A stretch of 64,000 nucleotides of DNA from an uncultured Bacteroidia bacterium (GTDB taxonomy: Bacteria; Bacteroidota; Bacteroidia; Bacteroidales; UBA932): positions 186,001 to 250,000 of the forward strand of contig CACXNA010000001.1 of NCBI GenBank assembly GCA_902768985.1, read 5' to 3'. A program made the translations under genes and the position numbers. The first letter of the stretch is position 1; every line of letters starts with the position of its first letter. The notes beneath the pieces are model-generated. The model saw only the letters and a program-made list of their open reading frames with translations. It had not been told where the DNA came from and made no database searches. Shown piece by piece: positions 7,715-17,200 of the stretch.

Positions 7715-10700
7715 ATGGTCTGTAAACAGTGCGGGAAAGATAACCGTCCGGAAGCGAAATACTGTCGCTTCTGCGGCGAGCGGCTGGAGGAAAAAGCGTC
7801 CTCCCAAAAGGGCCTGATCGGCAAGGACAACATCGTCCCCAAGTTGGAGGAACTCGACCGGAAACTCATCGTGGCCCAGCGTTTTGCCAGCAATGGCACG
7901 AAGATCGGCATGGACTGCATCATCCTGGGCGATAGCGGTACCGGCAAGAATTTCATCGCGGACATCATCAGCCGCAAGATGATGGATGCCGGGATCGCGA
8001 AGTTGCCGCCGAAGAAGGTGGACGCGGCCGACTGGGGCGATTTCTGCAAGGAGTTTGACAAGAATGTCGCGGCGCTCAAGGATGGTATCCTGCTGATTAC
8101 CAACGCGCAGAAGCTACTGCCTACGGACAAGGCTTCGAATGTGAATCAGTTGGACAAGCTCTTCACGCGCATGCGTGGAACGGAAGGCGCTCCCATCGTA
8201 GTCCTGTGCGGCCTGATGAACGAGATGAGCAAATTCCTGGAGAATAACAAGGATGTTGCACGCCTTTTCGAGCTGGAGTTCAACCTGACAGCCTTTTGTA
8301 CGCCGGACCTGACGGAGCTCACTTTGTCTATCCTTAAGGAAACATATAAATTGGACGCCTCGGAGGAGCTTCCCGACATCCTTGCCAGCCATTTCCAGTG
8401 GTTTATGCGTCAGCCGGATCTGAGTCATCTCAACGGCCACCTGGCCGAGAAGGTCGCGGAGAACCTCTCCGTCAAGGCGGCACTACGTGGCAGGAATACC
8501 GTGACGGAAGAAGATGTCCCTGCCGGCGAGCGTTTTACGCCCAAGTCAGAAGAGGAAATCCTGGCTGAACTGAACAATTACATCGGCCTGCAAAGCGTCA
8601 AGGATAAGATTCGCGAAATTGTCCGGAATGTGAAAACCCGCAAGAATAATGGCGTGAAGGCCAACAGCCTGCTCACGGACCATTATCTCTTTACCGGCAA
8701 TCCGGGGACCGGTAAAACCACCTTCGCCCGTAAGTTCGGCGAAGTACTCGGCGCGATCGGCGCCCTGCCCACCGGACAGTTCGTGGAAGTGTCCGCCAAG
8801 GACTTCATCGGGCAGGTTGTCGGAGACACGGAGGCGAATGTGAAGAAATATGTCAACAAGGCCATCGGCGGTGTACTTTTCATCGATGAAGCTTATGCGC
8901 TCACCCAGGGCTCCTCGGCCGGCGACGGCGGCGGCAGCTTTGGCATGGACGCCATCAATACGCTGCTAACCCTGCTGGAGAACCGGCGTGGCGAATTCGT
9001 TTGTATCATGGCGGGTTATACCAAGGAGATGAACGAGTTTGTGCGCAAGAACCCCGGTATCCCGTCCCGCTGCAACGTGACCATCGAATTCCCGGACTAC
9101 AACGCCCGCGAGTTGGAGCAGGTCTTCCGTATGCTGCTCCGCCGAAACGATGAGAAAGTGGAATATGCCCTGGATGCTACGGCGGAGGAGATGCTCCCCA
9201 AGGTCTTCGACCGCATGTATGCCAGACGCATTGACACCTTCGGTAACGCTCGCGCGGTGCGAAACCTATTCTCTGAGGCTGTAGGACGTCACAATGCTCG
9301 TGGCAGCGAAGACAATGTTCTCAGTTATGCTGATATCGTGGGTGAGGAAATGACCGGCGAGATCTCCGTGGAGGACATCATGAAGGAGCTGGACGGCCTG
9401 GTGGGTATGAAGTCCGTCAAGGACGCGATTCGCCGCATCGCCAACGAAATGGCCGTCCAGAAACGCCTGATCGAACTGGGAGAGAGCGCAGAGGGGCTCA
9501 CCAAGTTCAATTTCGTGCTGACCGGCAATCCCGGCACCGGCAAGACCACGGTGGCGCGCCTGCTGGGAAAGATCTTCAAGGCGATGGGGATTCTTTCTAC
9601 TGATCGTGTTGTGGAGAAGACCCCCAAGGCCATTCTGTCTCAGTACCAGAACCAGAGTGCCCAGAACATGAACGACGCCATCACGGAGGCCATGGGCGGC
9701 GTGCTCTTCCTGGATGAAGCCTATGACATCGACCCGAAGGATGCTGCCGGCCAGAGTGTCAGCAGGGAGGGCAATGAAGCCATCCAGGCCTTGCTGACCC
9801 GTATGGAGAACGAGGCCGGCAAGTTTGTCGTGGTTTGCGCCGGTTATCCCAAGGAGATGGAAGACTTCATGAATTCCAACCCCGGCCTGCGAAGCCGTTT
9901 CTCGCATTTCATCCACATAGACGACTACTCGGCCGATGAACTGCTGGAGATCTTCGAGCGCGCCGCCAAGGGCAAGAGTTACAACTTTACGCTTGCCAAC
10001 GATGAAGTGCGCGCACGCGTGCTCCGCATGTTCCAGAACATGGTGGCCATGAAGGACGCGAAATTCGGCAATGCCCGGGAGGCCATGAAAAAGTTGGCGG
10101 AGACCAAAACGAATATCTACAACCGTATCAAAGCGCTCCCGCAGGACCAGTGGACGCCGGAGAACATCCATTCGGTGTTCCTGGAGGATGTCCCTTACGA
10201 GGAGCCCCAAAAGATCTCCGTGGACGAGTGCCTGGCGGAGCTCAACCAACTTATCGGCCTGGAGGGCGTGAAGTCTTCGCTCACCAAGCTGGCGCACACC
10301 ATCAACAACGAGATTGAGAGCGCCAGGCTGGAGAACCGCCGTCCGGAAATCCCACTGGGACATTACCTGTTCCTGGGCAATCCCGGCACCGGCAAAACCA
10401 CGGTGGCGCGTTTGATGGGCAAGATCCTGTATTCCATGGGCGCCCTGCCGAGCCCTTATGTCAAGGAAGTGGGGAAGGCCGACCTGGTCGGCCGTTTCGT
10501 CGGCGACACGGAGGCAATCACTTCGCATGTGATCGATTCGGCCATGGGCGGCATCCTGTTCATCGACGAGGCCTACCAGCTGATGACCGACCAGTTCGGG
10601 CAGGCGGCGCTGGAGACGCTCCTGACCCGCCTGGAGAACGACCGGGGTAAATTCGTCTGCATCGCCGCGGGCTATTCTCACGAGATGCAGGCCTTCATCA

Positions 10701-11020
10701 ACGGCAACAGCGGTATTCCGTCGCGCTTCCCTCAGCGGAACTGGATCACCTTCGAAGATTACAATCCGGAAGAGCTCTACCAGATCTTCATGATCTATGC
10801 CCGCAAGGGCGGATACAGCCTTGATTCGATGGCGGAAACCGCCGTGCAGGCCAAATTCACGATGATGTACAACGGCCGCGGCCGGACCTTCGGCAATGGC
10901 CGCGAGGCCCGCAACCTCTTCGACGAGGTCAAGAGCAATCTGGCGGCCCGTCTGGCCGACGACGGGCAGACGCATACCCCGGAAGAACGTAAAACCATTA
11001 TGATGGAGGACGTGATATGA
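7715..11020 (+). CDS. Zinc ribbon protein with four AAA+ modules (CbxX/CfqX type)
   Basis: This 1101-residue protein begins with a zinc ribbon (Cys3, Cys6, Cys17, Cys20). Four AAA+ modules follow. The first has a Walker A (GDSGTGKN, about residue 70) but a weak Walker B (ILLITNAQ), so it may bind without hydrolysing. Modules two to four carry GNPGTGKTT at about residues 328, 605 and 888. Their Walker B motifs are VLFIDEAYAL, VLFLDEAYDI and ILFIDEAYQL, typical of the CbxX/CfqX (Rubisco activase-like) remodelling family. Each of these modules starts with an L-x-x-L-x-G-(L/M)-x-x-V-K signature. Such ATPases remodel partner complexes. It starts two bases after the kinase and overlaps the FHA gene by four bases (ATGA). 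One chain carrying several ring subunits is notable. Confidence 0.88.
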   Translation: MVCKQCGKDNRPEAKYCRFCGERLEEKASSQKGLIGKDNIVPKLEELDRKLIVAQRFASNGTKIGMDCIILGDSGTGKNFIADIISRKMMDAGIAKLPPKKVDAADWGDFCKEFDKNVAALKDGILLITNAQKLLPTDKASNVNQLDKLFTRMRGTEGAPIVVLCGLMNEMSKFLENNKDVARLFELEFNLTAFCTPDLTELTLSILKETYKLDASEELPDILASHFQWFMRQPDLSHLNGHLAEKVAENLSVKAALRGRNTVTEEDVPAGERFTPKSEEEILAELNNYIGLQSVKDKIREIVRNVKTRKNNGVKANSLLTDHYLFTGNPGTGKTTFARKFGEVLGAIGALPTGQFVEVSAKDFIGQVVGDTEANVKKYVNKAIGGVLFIDEAYALTQGSSAGDGGGSFGMDAINTLLTLLENRRGEFVCIMAGYTKEMNEFVRKNPGIPSRCNVTIEFPDYNARELEQVFRMLLRRNDEKVEYALDATAEEMLPKVFDRMYARRIDTFGNARAVRNLFSEAVGRHNARGSEDNVLSYADIVGEEMTGEISVEDIMKELDGLVGMKSVKDAIRRIANEMAVQKRLIELGESAEGLTKFNFVLTGNPGTGKTTVARLLGKIFKAMGILSTDRVVEKTPKAILSQYQNQSAQNMNDAITEAMGGVLFLDEAYDIDPKDAAGQSVSREGNEAIQALLTRMENEAGKFVVVCAGYPKEMEDFMNSNPGLRSRFSHFIHIDDYSADELLEIFERAAKGKSYNFTLANDEVRARVLRMFQNMVAMKDAKFGNAREAMKKLAETKTNIYNRIKALPQDQWTPENIHSVFLEDVPYEEPQKISVDECLAELNQLIGLEGVKSSLTKLAHTINNEIESARLENRRPEIPLGHYLFLGNPGTGKTTVARLMGKILYSMGALPSPYVKEVGKADLVGRFVGDTEAITSHVIDSAMGGILFIDEAYQLMTDQFGQAALETLLTRLENDRGKFVCIAAGYSHEMQAFINGNSGIPSRFPQRNWITFEDYNPEELYQIFMIYARKGGYSLDSMAETAVQAKFTMMYNGRGRTFGNGREARNLFDEVKSNLAARLADDGQTHTPEERKTIMMEDVI

Positions 11021-11574
11021 TCCAGTGCCCCGAATGCAGAAACATGATTCCCGACGACAGCGCCTTCTGCGACCAGTGTGGGAAAGAATTGAAATGGTGC
11101 CCGACCTGCAAGCGCCCCAAGCGCGGCACGGAATGCCCCGTCTGCGGCAGCGACCTGATTCCCGGACGGAAATACCTGGCCGGGGGCATCGCGGTAGAGC
11201 AGAAGCCTGCTGCGGCGTCGTCCACCATCCAGGAGAAGCCGACACCGGAGACGCCCGCCGGCCCTGGGACTCAGGCGACGTCGGTCCAGGCGTCCGCCGG
11301 CCCGACCCGTCTGGTCGGGAACGGCTGGTCGCTCCCGCTCCACCCCGGCGGCTTCGGCCGGCGGGGTGGCATCTGGCCTGAACTGGCCAGCTGCCAGTAT
11401 GTATCCGGCAGCCATGGGGACATCACCCGCGGCTCGGATGGCTGGATTCTGGTCGACCTCGGCTCTACCAATGGCACCTTCGTGAACGGCCAGCGTCTGG
11501 ATCCCTGCAGGGGAGTCTCCCTGCGGAAAGGAGACCGCATCCGCATTGCAACCCTTGATTTTACTGTAGAATGA
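11017..11574 (+). CDS. Double zinc ribbon-FHA domain protein
   Basis: This 185-residue protein has two zinc ribbons (Cys4/7/18/21 and Cys28/31/40/43). A Pro/Ala/Thr-rich linker follows (about 55-98), then an FHA domain (about 100-185). The FHA core is well preserved: GRRGG, SGSHGDI and GSTNGTFVNG, the residues that form the phosphothreonine pocket. FHA domains read phospho-Thr left by Ser/Thr kinases, so the kinase encoded two genes upstream is the likely writer and the next gene, a PP2C, the eraser. Start and stop overlap both neighbours by four bases (ATGA), which indicates tight translational coupling and a complex with fixed stoichiometry. Confidence 0.9.
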   Translation: MIQCPECRNMIPDDSAFCDQCGKELKWCPTCKRPKRGTECPVCGSDLIPGRKYLAGGIAVEQKPAAASSTIQEKPTPETPAGPGTQATSVQASAGPTRLVGNGWSLPLHPGGFGRRGGIWPELASCQYVSGSHGDITRGSDGWILVDLGSTNGTFVNGQRLDPCRGVSLRKGDRIRIATLDFTVE

Positions 11575-12305
11575 AACTCGATATCCAGGCTGTCTGCCAC
11601 AAAGGTCTTGTTCGGGACAACAACGAGGATGCGCTGTCCGTGGGCGGCGTGATTCTGCGCGACGACGCCACCAACCTGGTGGTCACCATTTCTCCCGAAG
11701 GCTTCTTCTACCTGCTGGTCGCCGACGGCATGGGCGGCCATGAGCATGGGGAGGTGGCCAGCCAGTTCGCCTTGGAAGAGATGGAAGAGCAACTGTCCCT
11801 GCACCAGATCCAGCCGGACAGTTTCGAAGACGATGCGCGCGAAGCGGCGCACTACATCGCCGTGAAACTCAACCGCACCGCCGCCGATCAGGGCCAGGCG
11901 CTTCCGATGGGCTGTACGCTGACCGGTGTCATCTGGCACTATGGCCGAACCTGGCTGGTGAATGCCGGCGACAGCCGGACCTACCGCTTCCGAGGCGGCA
12001 TGCTCCGCCAGCTGACGACTGACGAGACGGAGCGCGGCTACACCGGCGATCCGACGGCGAGCAAGCTGTTGCTGAACTGCCTGGGCGGTGGCACCGAAGG
12101 CCGTTTGGCCGTGAGCTCCCTGGACGGGAAACTGCTCGAGGGAGACGTGCTGCTGGTCTGCTCCGACGGACTCTGCGACATGGTCCCGGACGAGACGATC
12201 GAAACGGCGCTGGCGGACGGGGCCGGTGCGAAGGATCTCCTCCGGATGGCCTGCGAAGCGGGCGGTGTGGACAATATATCCATTATTCTGGCTAAAATTC
12301 TGTAA
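11571..12305 (+). CDS. PP2C-family protein serine/threonine phosphatase
   Basis: The 244-residue cytosolic phosphatase shows every PP2C motif: RDNNED (Asp20), VADGMGG (Asp52), NAGDSR, CSDGL (Asp199) and GGVDN (Asp234). The metal-binding aspartates are intact, so it should be an active Mn/Mg-dependent phosphatase. Its length is typical for the compact bacterial form without extra domains. It overlaps the FHA gene by four bases and lies three bases before the DUF4062 gene. The obvious substrate is the kinase of the same operon, its Thr-containing N-terminal tail, or partners it phosphorylates; this pairing is inferred from context. Confidence 0.92.
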   Translation: MKLDIQAVCHKGLVRDNNEDALSVGGVILRDDATNLVVTISPEGFFYLLVADGMGGHEHGEVASQFALEEMEEQLSLHQIQPDSFEDDAREAAHYIAVKLNRTAADQGQALPMGCTLTGVIWHYGRTWLVNAGDSRTYRFRGGMLRQLTTDETERGYTGDPTASKLLLNCLGGGTEGRLAVSSLDGKLLEGDVLLVCSDGLCDMVPDETIETALADGAGAKDLLRMACEAGGVDNISIILAKIL

Positions 12306-12308
12306 ATC

Positions 12309-15300
12309 ATGAGTGCAACAGGCTCTTCCGGCTGGCGCCGCTACAATATCTTCCTCTCGTCCACGTTCAAGGACATGGATTTCGAGCGAGACATCATCAA
12401 GTTCCGCGTCATCCCGGCCCTGAACCGTCGCTTCCGCGACCGGCGGGTCGAGCTCCAGGCCATTGATCTCCGCCTGGGTGTGAATACCTCGGACATGTCC
12501 GAGGCGGAGAGTGAGCGCAAGGTGCTGTCCGTGTGCACCTCCTGTATCGACAGTGCGCGTCCTTTCTTCATCGGACTGATCGGGAAACGCTACGGCTGGA
12601 TCCCGCCCATGGAGCGCTGGCAGGAGTTTACGTCCCGGCTTTCGGCTGAAGAGCAGGCGCTGCTGGCCGGCACGGCCGGGTGCAGCGTGACGGAGATGGA
12701 AATCGTCTACGGAGCCTTGTCGCAGGAGAGTTTCGATACGTCCCACGTTCTGTTTTACCTGCGGGATGACAGTTCCTACGAGGGCCTGCCTAAAGACTTG
12801 CTCCCGGCCTTCTGCGACAGCGATCCGGAGCTTCTCCGAAAGCTGGAGGCACTCAAGGACAAGGTCCGTCGGCTCTTCGGCGCGTTGGGCGGCGAGGACG
12901 ACCGCTGCACGCCGTATCGCCTGGATTGGCGCGACGGCCACTTCGAAGGGGAAGACTTTGAACGGATCGTGACGGAGCAGCTTGCCCGGCAGATCGAGTT
13001 GGAGACTGCCCGGGAGCAGGAAGCCGGTGCTGCTAGCTGGTGGGCCCAGGAGAAGGAACTCGAAGAATCCACCCTGCTGCGCCTGCTGCCCGGTTCTGTG
13101 GAACTGACGGCCGACGAATTCGAGAAGGACAACAAGGCGGATGAGGACAGCTCCGACATTGCCATCTGGTATTGGCCCGGCTATGGGGCCAGTACGCACA
13201 TGGCTTATCGCTATACAAGCTGGGACGGGGATGATTCGGTCATCCGCTTACTGGCCGTGTTCGGCTTGTCGGAATACAGCAATGCCATGCGCCCGGTGCT
13301 GGCCCGTTGGATTCATGAACTGGCGCTTGCCTGCGGGCGGGAGGACCTTCCTTCCGACGAAGAACTCCTCGGCAAGATGCCGGTTCCTGAACTGGATGCG
13401 CTCTTCGCCTCGCTGGTGGATTCCGTGCGGGAGCGGAAAAAATACGTCTACATCTATCTGGATGATGTTGAGGCCCTCGAGATGACCTCGCCGAAGGACC
13501 TCTACATGCCCTGGCTGGACCGCGTGGCCGACCGGGTCAATATTCTGGTGAACCTGCAGGATGAGAGCGAAGCGCGGGAAAAGTTCCTGAAGGCGCATCC
13601 GGGCCTGGCCCGGAAATACGTCCCCTTCCTGTACGAGGAGGATGCCGAGGAGATCATCAATACATACGAGAAAACCTATTTCCTGGAGCTTCCTGCTAAG
13701 ATCCGGAAACAGATGCTGGCCGTTGCCTCCGACCGGGACGGTTTCCTGCCGCCCATCAAGGTGCATAATGTTTTCCGGCTTTTCGAATCGCTGACGCAGG
13801 AGGACTTTGCCCGTATCCGGGGTCGGGAAGGCAGTCAGATCGACGCCATCAACGGCTACTTGGAAGCGATATGGGATGAGATGCCTGACTCACCGTACGA
13901 CCTGATGACCTATATGGTCAATAATATTGTCTACAATCTTGGGTTGGGAGAGCAGATGCGTCAGGCCATCTGGCTGATTGCCGCGGCTCCGGGAGGTCTC
14001 CGGGAGAGCGATGTCGCCCATTTCGCCGGCCCCGACTGGGATGTGGTGCAGTTCTACCGGGCCATGGACTTCCTCCACGATTTCTTCTATGAAGACCATG
14101 CCCGCCACCTGTGGCGCGCGAAATACATTACCCAGGATGAAGACGGCCTGCGGCGGCGTCAGAAGGACATTTCCGCTTATCTGCTGACGCTGGACCCGAA
14201 GGATTCCCTCCGGGAGACCATGGGGCTCTATTATTCGCTTAAGAGCGGCGATCCCCGGCATTTCCCGTCCTATCTGGTCGAAGGAGACTATCTCCACGGC
14301 CAGCAGATCAAAGACTTGCTGCGTTTCTACAGCCCCCAGGTCCGACAGTTGGCTCGGGAGGGCTTTTTCGACAGCCCGGATTTTGAACAATACAGTAGGG
14401 CGCTGACGCCTTCCGCCCGGTTGCAATTGTTCATGGATATCTTGACCGGGATGTCGGATCTGGAGGAACAGCTGAATCGGCTGGTCAAACGGATGGGAGA
14501 TTGGTTGGAGGACGTCCGGATTGAAGACCTGTCGGTCATGGATGCGTTTACCTATGCGTCCATCCTGGCTATGCCCCAGGATTCAATACCCCATCTGGAA
14601 CTGGCGCTGAAGGCGGCGCGACGCTGCGCAGAAGAGGGTTTTGAAACCGCGCAGCAGTTGGTTTCCGGCGTGTCTGCCCCCCTGTTGGCCCTGTACAAGA
14701 AGAAAGGACAGCAGTCCAAGGCGAGAATTCTCCGCATGGAGATGGACGAAGCGGAAGGTGCACAGACCAGCCTGAAAGCTCGGTATATGGCATTGATCCG
14801 AATTATCCACGAAGCCAGGAGCCGCCGCGGGCTGTTCCGCAGAAAGGACGCGGATCTTTCGCTGCTCGACAGTTTCTTTGATAAATACTATGCCATTTGT
14901 CAGGATTTGGACTCGGGCAAGGAGAGTTTTGAAGCCTTCTTCATGTCCACTCAACTGATGATGATGGCGTTGGATGCGCTGCAGGAGGAGAAGGCATATG
15001 ATCGTTTTCTGGAGGAGTGGGTTCGCTTCGAACCCTGGATGGAGACGCTTTATGAGATGGACAATTTCTTCAGCTACAAGCCTTGTGTGGAACGCTTCTT
15101 AGATTACAACTCTGCTTTATTTATGGTTCTGTCCAATATGAAGCCGTCCGGAAGCGGGAAAAACCTGTTGGTGCAAATGCTTGATTTCACTTCGCAGGCG
15201 TGCTTCAGCGCAGTCGACCGACTGAAGGAACTGGATTCAGACCATTCGCTGATTGCGCTGTTCATGGAAAAAAGAGCTCGCATGCCGGAGTTGAAGATGG

Positions 15301-15365
15301 ATGTGCCGATTGAGGAGATTGACAAGAAGATAGTTGAATTGTATAATGATTATTGCGAACAATGA
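12309..15365 (+). CDS. DUF4062 plus STAND-like NTPase protein with a substituted P-loop lysine
   Basis: The 1018-residue protein starts with a DUF4062 domain (about residues 12-95: NIFLSSTFKDMDFERD, then LRLGVNT and GKRYGWIP). This domain is also found at the N-termini of eukaryotic TEP1 and NPHP3-like proteins ahead of STAND NTPases. The middle region has the expected NTPase layout. Where the P-loop should be there is PGYGAST (Ala294 in place of the Walker A Lys), yet the Walker B YVYIYLDD (Asp385-Asp386) and a winged-helix-like segment (WLIAAAPGGLRESDVAHFAG) are intact. The C-terminal 400 residues are helical, TPR-like. It is probably a signal-gated scaffold or effector hub with weak or no NTP hydrolysis. 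It overlaps the next gene by ATGA. Confidence 0.75.
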   Translation: MSATGSSGWRRYNIFLSSTFKDMDFERDIIKFRVIPALNRRFRDRRVELQAIDLRLGVNTSDMSEAESERKVLSVCTSCIDSARPFFIGLIGKRYGWIPPMERWQEFTSRLSAEEQALLAGTAGCSVTEMEIVYGALSQESFDTSHVLFYLRDDSSYEGLPKDLLPAFCDSDPELLRKLEALKDKVRRLFGALGGEDDRCTPYRLDWRDGHFEGEDFERIVTEQLARQIELETAREQEAGAASWWAQEKELEESTLLRLLPGSVELTADEFEKDNKADEDSSDIAIWYWPGYGASTHMAYRYTSWDGDDSVIRLLAVFGLSEYSNAMRPVLARWIHELALACGREDLPSDEELLGKMPVPELDALFASLVDSVRERKKYVYIYLDDVEALEMTSPKDLYMPWLDRVADRVNILVNLQDESEAREKFLKAHPGLARKYVPFLYEEDAEEIINTYEKTYFLELPAKIRKQMLAVASDRDGFLPPIKVHNVFRLFESLTQEDFARIRGREGSQIDAINGYLEAIWDEMPDSPYDLMTYMVNNIVYNLGLGEQMRQAIWLIAAAPGGLRESDVAHFAGPDWDVVQFYRAMDFLHDFFYEDHARHLWRAKYITQDEDGLRRRQKDISAYLLTLDPKDSLRETMGLYYSLKSGDPRHFPSYLVEGDYLHGQQIKDLLRFYSPQVRQLAREGFFDSPDFEQYSRALTPSARLQLFMDILTGMSDLEEQLNRLVKRMGDWLEDVRIEDLSVMDAFTYASILAMPQDSIPHLELALKAARRCAEEGFETAQQLVSGVSAPLLALYKKKGQQSKARILRMEMDEAEGAQTSLKARYMALIRIIHEARSRRGLFRRKDADLSLLDSFFDKYYAICQDLDSGKESFEAFFMSTQLMMMALDALQEEKAYDRFLEEWVRFEPWMETLYEMDNFFSYKPCVERFLDYNSALFMVLSNMKPSGSGKNLLVQMLDFTSQACFSAVDRLKELDSDHSLIALFMEKRARMPELKMDVPIEEIDKKIVELYNDYCEQ

Positions 15366-17200
15366 TACGTCGTAGAATAGACCGGATTCTCGCCCAGGGC
15401 GAAGGCCGGCAGCTGGCCTGGCTGGTGGGCATCGTGCTGGTGCTGTATGGCATCTTCTGCCTGGTCGGGCGCATCTGGGGCCTGGACTGGACGGATATCC
15501 TGACCCTGTACCTGGACCCCGGTAATTTCCCGATCGACCACCAGGCCAATGATATCTTCAGTCTGATCGTCACGCTGAGCGGCATCCTGATCCTGTCTGC
15601 GCTGATGATTTCGGTGTTCTCCAACGTTTTCTCCAACATCGCTGACGCGTATCGTCGGGGCGAGCGGCGCTACCGCTTCAGCGGCCATGTGCTGATCCTG
15701 GGCGGCGGCCATCCGCTGGCTGATATGTTGAAGGCCCTGCAGATGCATACCGAATTCGCGGACAAGGACATCGTAGTCATGACTTCCTCCGACGTTGAGG
15801 CCCTGCGGGCCGAGATGGAGGAGGCCATCGATGACGCGGCCTTCTGCCGCCGGATCACCTGGTACCGGGGCGAACGCGATAACCGGGAGGACCTGCTCGG
15901 TGCGCGTGCGCCGCAGGCCTGCTGCATTTATCTGATCGGGGAGAATGGCGAGTCGGCGCACGACTCGCTGAATACCGGCTCGATGGACCTTCTCCGGGAC
16001 CTCTGCGCCGGTGATGGCCAGCCCATTCCGTGTTACATCACCCTGGAGATGCGTTCCAGCCAGGATGTGTTCCAATACCTTCCGAAAGCGGACGATTCCC
16101 GCCTGCGCATCGAAATCGTCAACACGAGCGACTACCTGGCAGAACAACTGCTGGTGGATACGCCCTTCCTGCCCGTTCCCGACCCCGGACAGCGTCTGCA
16201 CATCGTGATCGCGGGCGGCGGGCGGACGGCCCGCTCGTTTGCCGCCGTGGCGGCGCAGATCTGCCATTTCCCGGACTTCGCGAAGAGCGGATGCCGGACG
16301 CTGATCTCATTCATCAACAACGACATCCGGGAAGAGATGGATCATTTCGTGGCGAACCGCGAGAGCCTCTTCGAACTCTCGCACTATGCCTACGTGTCCC
16401 CGGCAGGACGCGAAGAGCATGTGCCGAAAGAAGGCTACGGCGACTTCCTCGACCTCGAATGGGAGTTCATCGACAGCCGCCTTTCCTCGCCGTTTGTCCG
16501 GGAGCAGTTGGCGGCCTGGGCCGCCGATCCGGCACAGAAGCTGGTCGTGGCGATCTGTCACGAGTCCGCCTCGATGGCGTTCTCCTCCGCCCTGCACCTG
16601 CCGAAGGCCATTTACAAGGCGAATGTGCCCGTCGCAGTCTATCAGAAAGACCATGCGGAGTTGATGAACAAGGCCGTGGCCACGGGTATGTTCGGCCAGC
16701 TCCGCTGCTTCGGCGAGGCGACGCCCGGGACGGATGCGCTGCTTCTGCGGCGCTCGGAGCGTGGCCAGCGGGTCAATTATCTCTATGACCTGGAGTATGG
16801 GAATCCGCCCGCCGCTTCGGCCGCGGAGGCCTGGGCGGGTCTTTCCTTCGCGCACCAGCTTTCCAGCATCGCGAGTGCCAATTCCATCCCCATGAAGCTA
16901 CGCGCCTTCGGGCTGGAGCCCACTCGGGCGTCAGTCGATGCGCTGGATGCCGAAGCGCTGGAGGCGCTCTCGGAAGTGGAGCATCGCCGCTGGATGACCA
17001 CCGTGCTGCTGACGGGCTATCGGGCGGCTCCCAAGTGCGAACGATCCGACCGTAGCCGCTTCAAAGAGTTGAAAAACAAGGAGTTCATCCATCTGGACAT
17101 CGCGCCCTATGATGAACTCGCCCACGAAGCCGACAAGGATCGGCTGATCGTTCAGAATATTCCGTATATCATGAATGGAGAGGAGATTGTTCGCATATGA
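15362..17200 (+). CDS. Two-TM, double TrkA-N/RCK-like, RyR-domain protein (ion-channel-like)
   Basis: ATG 15362 (four-base overlap with the upstream stop) is preferred to an in-frame TTG at 15353, giving 612 residues. Two membrane segments lie at about 18-38 and 65-90. The loop between them lacks an obvious TVGYG selectivity filter. Two Rossmann domains of TrkA-N/RCK type follow, each with a glycine-rich nucleotide loop (VLILGGGHPLADML near 115; IVIAGGGRTARSF near 280). The C-terminal 75 residues form a RyR domain (EVEHRRWMTTVLLTGY, then IAPYDELAHEADKDR). The layout resembles CASTOR/POLLUX-like channels. Nucleotide or ligand binding to the Rossmann/RyR parts could gate a membrane pore, so this is the best candidate for the effector of the operon. 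Confidence 0.72.
   Translation: MIRRRIDRILAQGEGRQLAWLVGIVLVLYGIFCLVGRIWGLDWTDILTLYLDPGNFPIDHQANDIFSLIVTLSGILILSALMISVFSNVFSNIADAYRRGERRYRFSGHVLILGGGHPLADMLKALQMHTEFADKDIVVMTSSDVEALRAEMEEAIDDAAFCRRITWYRGERDNREDLLGARAPQACCIYLIGENGESAHDSLNTGSMDLLRDLCAGDGQPIPCYITLEMRSSQDVFQYLPKADDSRLRIEIVNTSDYLAEQLLVDTPFLPVPDPGQRLHIVIAGGGRTARSFAAVAAQICHFPDFAKSGCRTLISFINNDIREEMDHFVANRESLFELSHYAYVSPAGREEHVPKEGYGDFLDLEWEFIDSRLSSPFVREQLAAWAADPAQKLVVAICHESASMAFSSALHLPKAIYKANVPVAVYQKDHAELMNKAVATGMFGQLRCFGEATPGTDALLLRRSERGQRVNYLYDLEYGNPPAASAAEAWAGLSFAHQLSSIASANSIPMKLRAFGLEPTRASVDALDAEALEALSEVEHRRWMTTVLLTGYRAAPKCERSDRSRFKELKNKEFIHLDIAPYDELAHEADKDRLIVQNIPYIMNGEEIVRI

Noticed and set aside
3144-11245. Long minus-strand open frames opposite the signalling operon (for example 3144-4562, 5718-7700, 9266-11245)
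   Set aside because: They are shadows of high-GC codon usage. Their translations are low-complexity, rich in Arg/Gly/His, match no family, and the plus-strand genes have clear motifs.
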